From Myxococcales bacterium (GTDB lineage Bacteria > Myxococcota_A > Polyangia > Palsa-1104): a DNA stretch of 9,658 nucleotides. Positions 5,736-9,658 of this stretch are shown here, piece by piece. Where the stretch lies: contig JAHFDU010000143.1 of NCBI GenBank assembly GCA_023248835.1, positions 1 through 9,658 on the forward strand, read 5' to 3'. The translations under genes were made by a program, and so were the position numbers. The notes under the pieces were generated by a model that was not told where the DNA came from, did not search any database, and saw nothing but the letters and a program-made list of their open reading frames with translations. Numbering within the stretch: position 1 is the first letter of the stretch; every line of letters begins with the position of its first letter.

Positions 5736-6566
5736 GTGAAAATGAGATTGCAGCGGTTCCTGGCACAGGCGGGCGTGGCGTCGCGCCGCAAAGCCGAAGA
5801 ATTTATCGTCGCTGGGCGCGTGCGTATCAATGGCCGCGTCGTGACGGAGTTGGGATCGCAGGTCGATGCTGCACACGATCGAGTCGAGTTTGATGGCAAG
5901 CCGCTGGCCACTGAACGCCACGTCTACATGCTTTTGCACAAGCCCAAAGGTTACGTCACCACCGCGTCTGACCCAGAAGGGCGCAAGACGGTTTTTGATC
6001 TGATCGGTGAGCGCGGCACCCGCATCTACGCGGTCGGGCGTCTCGATTACACCACCGAGGGGCTGTTGCTGCTGACCAACGATGGTGACTTGGCGCATGC
6101 GTTGATGCATCCAAGCCGTGGCGCCGAAAAAATCTATCACGCCAAATTGCAGGGATTGGTCACGCGCGAGGAGATGATCGAGCTCAGTCGTGGGGTCACC
6201 CTCGACGACGGCACCCGCACTCAGCCTTGCGACGTCGGTGATGTTGGCACCACCGGAAAGCACAGCTGGGTCGAATTTCGTCTGCGAGAAGGCAAGAATC
6301 GGCAGATCCATCGCATGGTTGAGACCATCGGCCGTCGCGTTCTCAAATTAATTCGAGTGGCCTACTCTGGTTTGACGCTCGAGGGGCTGGATATCGGCAA
6401 ATGGCGTCACCTCGAGTCGCACGAGGTGGCGCGCTTGCGACGCCAAGCCGGGCTCGAAACCAAATCTTCGCCGGCGACGCTCCCGGCCCGCCAACCTTTC
6501 GACAAGTTGAAGGCGAGCCGAAGCAAAAGTCAGCGGCCGCGCGTGCGTCGAGATCGGCAGAATTAG
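5736..6566 (+). CDS. rluB: 23S rRNA pseudouridine synthase, RsuA/RluB family
   Basis: The 276-residue protein has an S4 RNA-binding domain at the N-terminus (about 3-60: RLQRFLAQAGVASRRKAEEF to GRVRINGRVV). The pseudouridine synthase domain follows. Its catalytic loop is GRLDYTTEGLLLLTNDG (101-117) with nucleophile Asp104. Other family marks are LLHKPKGYVTT (66-76), EKIYHAKLQG (131-140) and EGKNRQIHRMVETIG (185-199). This matches enzymes that modify helix 89 of 23S rRNA (RluB, U2605 in E. coli numbering), with RluE or RsuA as less likely alternatives. A basic tail of about 35 residues (from 240) is typical of bacterial RluB-like proteins and may bind RNA. Start is GTG 5736, two bases after the scpB stop, or ATG 5742, which loses two residues. 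Neither has a strong ribosome binding site, so translation may be coupled to scpB. Confidence 0.92.
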   Translation: MKMRLQRFLAQAGVASRRKAEEFIVAGRVRINGRVVTELGSQVDAAHDRVEFDGKPLATERHVYMLLHKPKGYVTTASDPEGRKTVFDLIGERGTRIYAVGRLDYTTEGLLLLTNDGDLAHALMHPSRGAEKIYHAKLQGLVTREEMIELSRGVTLDDGTRTQPCDVGDVGTTGKHSWVEFRLREGKNRQIHRMVETIGRRVLKLIRVAYSGLTLEGLDIGKWRHLESHEVARLRRQAGLETKSSPATLPARQPFDKLKASRSKSQRPRVRRDRQN

Positions 6567-6623
6567 GATTTACCGCGAGAGCAAGATTCGGTGTTAAGAT
6601 GCCGCTTCAATTAAGGAGTCGCG

Positions 6624-6857
6624 ATGCCGTTTAAGGGCAAACCATCGATTACCAAACGCAACCGCGAGCAAGCTCGGCGCGAACGCAACTTAGAAAAAGA
6701 GGAGCGCCGCAAACAGCGCGTGATCGATCGTCGCGATCGCCCTGAGGGTGGCAGTGAAGAGGATCCGGACATTGCCGGTATTATCCCCGGTCCGCAGCCA
6801 GTGCAGGAATTTTTGTCGAGCGAAATTCCATTGGCGGTACGCGAATACTCGCGCTAG
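6624..6857 (+). CDS. Small highly charged conserved protein (DPDIAGIIPGPQPV core)
   Basis: The 77-residue protein has two parts. Residues 1-43 are strongly basic and helical (KGKPSITKRNREQARRER, then KEERRKQRVIDRRDR), as expected for RNA or ribosome contact. Residues 46-64 contain DPDIAGIIPGPQPV, then a short amphipathic tail (FLSSEIPLAVREYSR). I recall similar small proteins in Myxococcota genomes but no assigned function. The ATG has an excellent AAGGAG at 6613-6618, five bases upstream, which makes this a real gene despite its size. It follows rluB by 57 bp and may be co-transcribed. A possible extended -10 (TGTTAAGAT, ending 6600) could also give it its own promoter. Its TAG stop begins the left arm of an inverted repeat whose right arm contains the lysC stop. 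Confidence 0.75.
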   Translation: MPFKGKPSITKRNREQARRERNLEKEERRKQRVIDRRDRPEGGSEEDPDIAGIIPGPQPVQEFLSSEIPLAVREYSR

Positions 6858-7082
6858 ACCGAAATCCCGTTGACGTGACCGATCCCGCGTTGTCGTTGAC
6901 CTTGTCGGCGACGGCGACGGCGACGATCCTTCCACAAGATCGAACTTTGTCTACGCTAAATCGCCGCCGACGGTGATGACTGATCTGAGATCGTTCACGT
7001 CGCCGTCGCCGTCAACAACGACTACGATCACGACAACGTCGACGAACTGCCAGACGCAATCGGTCAACGTGATATCGGTCTA
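6855..7082. repeat. Nested palindrome between convergent gene ends
   Basis: The 222 bp between the small protein gene and lysC form a large imperfect palindrome. Outer arms 6855-6874 and 7063-7082 match at 18 of 20 positions, and each begins at the stop codon of its own gene (TAGACCGA...). A second, perfect 16 bp pair, GACGGCGACGGCGACG and its complement, lies at 6910-6925 and 6998-7013. Between the pairs the two sides also align loosely with gaps (GTTGTCG, TCGTTG, GTTGAC words). A small GATCT-G-AGATC dyad lies at 6983-6993. No coding frame or T-run terminator is apparent. It may serve as a bidirectional terminator or be a dispersed intergenic repeat. Confidence 0.65.
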
Positions 7083-8300
7083 ACTGCCGAGTCCGAATCC
7101 GTCGTGTAGTGCACGCACTGCGAGCTCGGCGTACTTGGCGTCGACCACCACCGAAATCTTGATTTCAGATGTCGAGATCATCTGGATGTTGATCGCCTCT
7201 TTGGCGAGTAGCTCAAACATCCGCAGTGCAACACCAGCGTGCGAGCGCATGCCGACGCCGACGACGCTGACTTTAGCGATGTGATCGTCGGTCTTGATTC
7301 CGGCTTCTGCCATCTCGGGCAGGCTGCGCCTGACCAACTCCACCGCGCGCCGCAAATCTCCGCGCGGTACGGTGAAGGTCATGTCGGTGCGCCCGGCGTC
7401 GCTGACGTTTTGGATGATCATGTCGACCACGATGTTGGCTTCTGACAGCGGCCGGAAAATCTGCGCCGCGATGCCAGGCTGATCGGGCACCCCGAGCAGC
7501 GTCACTTTGGCTTCGTCGCGCGCGGCGGTTACGCCGGCGACCAGCACGTCTTCCATCTGCGCCTCCTCGGGAACCACCCAGGTTCCGGGGTTTTGGTTAA
7601 AGCTTGAGCGAACGTGAATCTTGACGCCGTATTTCATCGCGAATTCGACCGAGCGAATCTGCAGCACCTTGGCGCCGAGCGACGACAGCTCGAGCATCTC
7701 TTCGTAACTGACGCGTTCGATCTTGCGCGCGTTTGGACACAGGTTGGGGTCGGTGGTGTAAACGCCGTCGACGTCAGAGTAAATTTCGCAGACGTCGGCT
7801 TTGAGTGCGGCAGCGATGGCGACGCCCGAGGTATCCGAACCGCCGCGCCCGAGTGTGGTGATGTTGCCGTCTTCGTCGGTTCCTTGAAAGCCGGCGACGA
7901 CGGCGATTTTTCCCGCTTTGAGCGCGTCATGAATCGAGGCTGCGTCGATCGATTTGATGCGCGCGCGGGTAAATGCAGAATCGGTAATGATGCGTACTTG
8001 CGATCCCAAGAACGATTGCGCTCGTCCGCCGGCTTTGTGAATCGCCAACGACAACAGGCCGACCGAAACTTGTTCTCCCGTCGCTGCGATGACGTCGAGC
8101 TCGCGCTCCATCTCGGGCGGCGGCGCATCGTCGATCTGCTTGGCGAGGCCGAGCAAGCGGTTGGTCTCGCCCGCCATCGCCGAGGCAATCACCACCACCT
8201 GATGACCTTGCGCCTGCGTTGCGATGCAGCGTTTGGCGACTTCGCCGATTCGCTCGACGGTGCCCACCGACGTCCCGCCATATTTCTGCACGACTAACAT
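7080..8300 (-). CDS. lysC: Aspartate kinase, feedback-regulated single-function type
   Basis: LysC phosphorylates aspartate with ATP, the first step toward lysine, threonine, methionine and diaminopimelate for the cell wall. The 406-residue length is typical of the monofunctional class. The amino-acid kinase domain (1 to about 245) has KYGGTSVG (6-13), ATGEQVSVGLLSLA (73-86), GFQGTDEDGNITTLGRGGSD (137-156, substrate and ATP loops) and YSDVDGVYTTDP (174-185). Two ACT domains follow (about 265-335 and 342-405), including VPDQPGIAAQIF, IIQNVS and MISTSEIKISVVV. They carry the lysine/threonine feedback sites. ATG 8300 is chosen because MLVVQKYGGTSVG is the canonical N-terminus. The open frame extends to 8477, but that part is repetitive and not protein-like. 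No ribosome binding site lies at the usual distance. No other lysine-pathway gene is nearby. Confidence 0.95.
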   Translation of the reverse strand: MLVVQKYGGTSVGTVERIGEVAKRCIATQAQGHQVVVIASAMAGETNRLLGLAKQIDDAPPPEMERELDVIAATGEQVSVGLLSLAIHKAGGRAQSFLGSQVRIITDSAFTRARIKSIDAASIHDALKAGKIAVVAGFQGTDEDGNITTLGRGGSDTSGVAIAAALKADVCEIYSDVDGVYTTDPNLCPNARKIERVSYEEMLELSSLGAKVLQIRSVEFAMKYGVKIHVRSSFNQNPGTWVVPEEAQMEDVLVAGVTAARDEAKVTLLGVPDQPGIAAQIFRPLSEANIVVDMIIQNVSDAGRTDMTFTVPRGDLRRAVELVRRSLPEMAEAGIKTDDHIAKVSVVGVGMRSHAGVALRMFELLAKEAINIQMISTSEIKISVVVDAKYAELAVRALHDGFGLGS

Positions 8301-8309
8301 TCGAGATAA

Positions 8310-8339
8310 ATTATCACATCCTTCCTGAAGGTCCGTCAG
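8310..8339 (-). promoter_or_regulatory. Candidate lysC promoter
   Basis: The minus strand carries an extended -10, TGT-GATAAT, with the hexamer at 8315-8310 (five of six matches). A weaker -35, CTGACG (8339-8334, four of six), lies 18 bp upstream. The predicted start, about 8302-8303, leaves only a few bases before the ATG at 8300, which would explain the missing ribosome binding site. The -35 lies next to the left arm sequence of the flanking palindrome. Confidence 0.45.
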
Positions 8340-8539
8340 TTTCGTGGCGTGGGCGTGGGCGTGAAACGAAAGTCCGTGCTCTCTGCCGACGGTGACGCAA
8401 GAGTCACTGGGAGAAATCGGAACAGGCGCCACATCGACAAAACATCGGCGCGGCATTTTCCCATGGTGCATGGTCACTTGCCGTCGCTGATTCGCCCACG
8501 CCTACGCCCACGCCCACGGCAAAACTAGCGGACCTTCAG
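8325..8539. repeat. Palindromic element upstream of lysC with GGGCGT repeats
   Basis: The 293 bp gap between lysC and the DUF4160 gene holds no gene but a long inverted repeat. Left arm 8325-8362 reads CTGAAGGTCCG, then AGTTT, then CGTGGGCGTGGGCGT. The complement of right arm 8504-8539 has the same three blocks in order, with only two- to five-base differences between them. The 11 bp outer block is perfect (8325-8335 with 8529-8539), as is the 15 bp inner block (8348-8362 with 8504-8518). The right side continues with another GGGCG unit to 8493. The 141 bp centre contains smaller dyads such as GTGAC-N6-GTCAC. The left arm overlaps the lysC promoter region. No transposase or terminal duplication was seen. 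Confidence 0.65.
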
Positions 8540-8593
8540 ACATCCTCCGAATGGACTTGTCGGCCAAATTCAGTGCATACTGAACCGGTCGAA

Positions 8594-8854
8594 ATGCCGA
8601 CGCTGAGCACATTTTTTGGAATCGCAATTCGAATGTACTACGATGATCACTCCCCGCCGCACTTTCACGCGTACTACGGCAGCTCGTCTGCCCAAGTGGC
8701 AATCGATTCGCTCGAAGTCCTGAGCGGCGTTCTCCCGAAAAGAGTATTGGCGTTGGTGATCGAATGGGCGATCTCGCATCGTCAGGAATTGCGGGACGAT
8801 TGGCAGCTGGCTTGCGACCATCAACCGCTGGCGGCGATCGACCCTTTGGAGTAG
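8594..8854 (+). CDS. DUF4160 family protein (putative toxin-antitoxin partner)
   Basis: The 86-residue protein MPTLSTFFGIAIRMYYDDHS continues with PPHFHAYYG and matches the start and core motif of DUF4160, small proteins with a conserved HSPPHFHA-type segment. The His pair in HFHA (residues 23 and 25 or so) could bind metal or act in catalysis, but the biochemistry is not established. The C-terminal part (VIEWAISHRQELRDDWQLA) is a helix typical of the family. ATG 8594 is chosen because family members begin MPT-S-F-G. An in-frame GTG at 8573 would add seven residues without similarity. No strong ribosome binding site is visible. The DUF2442 gene follows after three bases, a pairing that recurs in many bacteria and is often viewed as a toxin-antitoxin-like module. 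That role is inference. Confidence 0.85.
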   Translation: MPTLSTFFGIAIRMYYDDHSPPHFHAYYGSSSAQVAIDSLEVLSGVLPKRVLALVIEWAISHRQELRDDWQLACDHQPLAAIDPLE

Positions 8855-8857
8855 AGG

Positions 8858-9091
8858 ATGACACTTGTTCATCTTGAACCTCGCGCCAATCATTGTCTGT
8901 TTGTTCGGTTCGAAGATGGCACCTCTGGCGAGGTGGATTTGTCGGCGCGGCTATTCGGCCCGATGTTCGAACCGCTGCGGGACATGGATTTGTTCAATCA
9001 GGTGAGGGTCGACGAATTTGGCGCGCCGTCGTGGCCTAACGGCGCGGACCTGGCCCCCGACGCCATCTACGAACAGCTGTGTAAGCGCTGA
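8858..9091 (+). CDS. DUF2442 family protein
   Basis: The 77-residue protein shows the DUF2442 pattern: an N-terminal strand pair (VHLEPRANHCLFVRFEDGTS) and GEVDLSARL. The middle part reads FEPLRDMDLFNQVRVDEFGA, and the ending PSWPNGADLAPDAIYEQL is the most conserved piece of the family (W-P-N-G-x-D-x-x-P-x-x-L/I-Y). The family is small, single-domain and of unproven function. It often accompanies DUF4160 genes, as here, with three bases between stop and start. GGAG at 8848-8851, six bases before ATG and inside the end of the upstream gene, gives a clear ribosome binding site and implies co-translation. The stop codon sits in the first copy of a 13 bp tandem repeat. The family call is confident; function is not. 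Confidence 0.88.
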   Translation: MTLVHLEPRANHCLFVRFEDGTSGEVDLSARLFGPMFEPLRDMDLFNQVRVDEFGAPSWPNGADLAPDAIYEQLCKR

Positions 9092-9105
9092 ATGTAAGCG
9101 ATGAA
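9080..9105. repeat. 13 bp tandem repeat across the DUF2442 stop codon
   Basis: TGTAAGCGCTGAA (9080-9092) is followed directly by TGTAAGCGATGAA (9093-9105), with one mismatch. The TGA stop is in the first copy. It looks like a small local duplication. The remaining gap 9106-9254 shows no gene, promoter or terminator that I can support. Confidence 0.7.
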
Positions 9106-9254
9106 CGTCGTCACTTGAAGCGTAACGCCGATGGCAAATGGCGGCACGGCGGATTCGGACGCTGACGCGGGTCAAGGACAGGCAGCGGATGGTTTGACGG
9201 GTGTCGCTGACGGTACAGGATAAGGTTGTGCTGTCGGGGTTGGTGTGCGGTGAG

Positions 9255-9572
9255 TTACCTTAATGCCACTACACCCTCCAGTATCAGACCCAGCGCCAAG
9301 AACATTTCGCTATAGCGTGAAGCATTTTCCCCAAACTGTCGCTTGTCTTCGATGACGACCCGCGGCCCGCGAGGGGTCAGAAATGTAAATCGAAACTCGT
9401 AGGCATTCAGTGCGCTGCGCTGGTGTCGCGACCGTAGTGGAGCTTCCATGTAGAGCGTTTTGGCAAGTTGGCGTGATTGAGCATTCAGGTCATTGAGTCT
9501 TCCGTCGCTTGGATCGTAAAAAAAGACAAATCCGAGAGATCCTAGCAGGCAGAAGACCATCACTGTTTCCAT
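9255..9572 (-). CDS. Small membrane protein of unknown function
   Basis: I do not recognise this 105-residue protein. The N-terminus (METVMVFCLLGSLGFVFFYD) is one hydrophobic segment that would act as a membrane anchor or uncleaved signal. The middle (about 20-88) is soluble and mixed-charge, with a strand-like stretch NAYEFRFTFLTPRGPRVVIE. The C-terminus (EMFLALGLILEGVVAL, 89-104) is again hydrophobic and could be a second membrane segment. The amino-acid mix and codon use look like real coding rather than a shadow frame, and no convincing gene lies opposite. The start ATG at 9572 has only a weak GGTTGAG upstream. A TGA lies two codons before it in frame, so the N-terminus cannot extend. A possible upstream minus-strand gene would end at 9584, suggesting an operon. 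Confidence 0.55.
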   Translation of the reverse strand: METVMVFCLLGSLGFVFFYDPSDGRLNDLNAQSRQLAKTLYMEAPLRSRHQRSALNAYEFRFTFLTPRGPRVVIEDKRQFGENASRYSEMFLALGLILEGVVALR

Positions 9573-9658
9573 TGCCGCTCAACCTACCGAACCGGATAAC
9601 CGATTTCAATACCCTTCCAATCCGGAACTCCCGGCGCCATCAAATTGGCGAATCAGAG

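Noticed and set aside
5517..6311. 264-codon open frame on the minus strand opposite scpB and rluB
   Set aside because: It is a shadow of two well-identified plus-strand genes, and its translation shows no recognisable domain.
7614..8297. 227-codon open frame on the plus strand opposite lysC
   Set aside because: It mirrors the codon structure of lysC on the other strand and has no domain or ribosome binding site.
8301..8477. N-terminal extension of LysC by 59 residues
   Set aside because: The added peptide comes from the palindromic GGGCGT region, including repeated HAHAHA-like residues. The canonical aspartokinase start is at ATG 8300.
9131..9223. 30-codon plus-strand frame MANGGTADSDADAG...
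   Set aside because: Too short, no ribosome binding site, low-complexity composition, and no supporting context.

Overview
The window looks like chromosomal DNA of a high-GC Gram-negative bacterium, most probably Myxococcota or a related former deltaproteobacterial lineage. This rests on the xerD / scpA / scpB / rluB neighbourhood, on two secreted proteins with short Cys signal peptides followed by Asp/Gly/Pro-rich linkers, and on a small charged protein with a DPDIAGIIPGPQPV core that I associate with that group. No rRNA, tRNA, phage gene, transposase or CRISPR array is visible, and no taxonomic search was possible.

Layout. Positions 1-510 (minus) hold the N-terminal part of a lipoprotein amidohydrolase that runs off the left edge. 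Positions 511-805 are non-coding and contain a nested repeat island. A VapBC-type toxin-antitoxin operon (minus, 1395 to 806) has a near-consensus promoter whose predicted start falls at the vapB start codon. A XerD-like recombinase (plus, 1459-2409) diverges from it. Next come an Asp-box beta-propeller lipoprotein (plus, 2489-3739) and a solitary antitoxin gene (minus, 4000-3761). The plus-strand core is scpA (4124-4948), scpB (4945-5733) and rluB (5736-6566), tightly packed, then the small charged protein (6624-6857). lysC (minus, 8300-7080) converges on it. After a second palindromic gap come a DUF4160/DUF2442 gene pair (plus, 8594-9091) and a small membrane protein gene (minus, 9572-9255).

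How the genes work together. ScpA and ScpB are the kleisin and winged-helix subunits of the SMC condensin. XerD resolves chromosome dimers, so the centre of the window is a chromosome-segregation locus. RluB modifies 23S rRNA and is linked by position rather than pathway. LysC makes aspartyl phosphate for the lysine, threonine and methionine branch. The toxin-antitoxin and DUF4160/DUF2442 genes are accessory modules, and one antitoxin seems to have lost its toxin.

The most unusual structure is non-coding. Three intergenic islands of about 200-230 bp (619-813, 6855-7082, 8325-8539) are each built as nested inverted repeats containing a short GC-rich or GTCAGC-like tandem motif. Two of them bracket lysC, and the arms of one include the stop codons of both converging genes. 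No classical hairpin-plus-T-run terminator was found anywhere, so these palindromes may act as terminators. I see no complete, obviously new multi-gene system.
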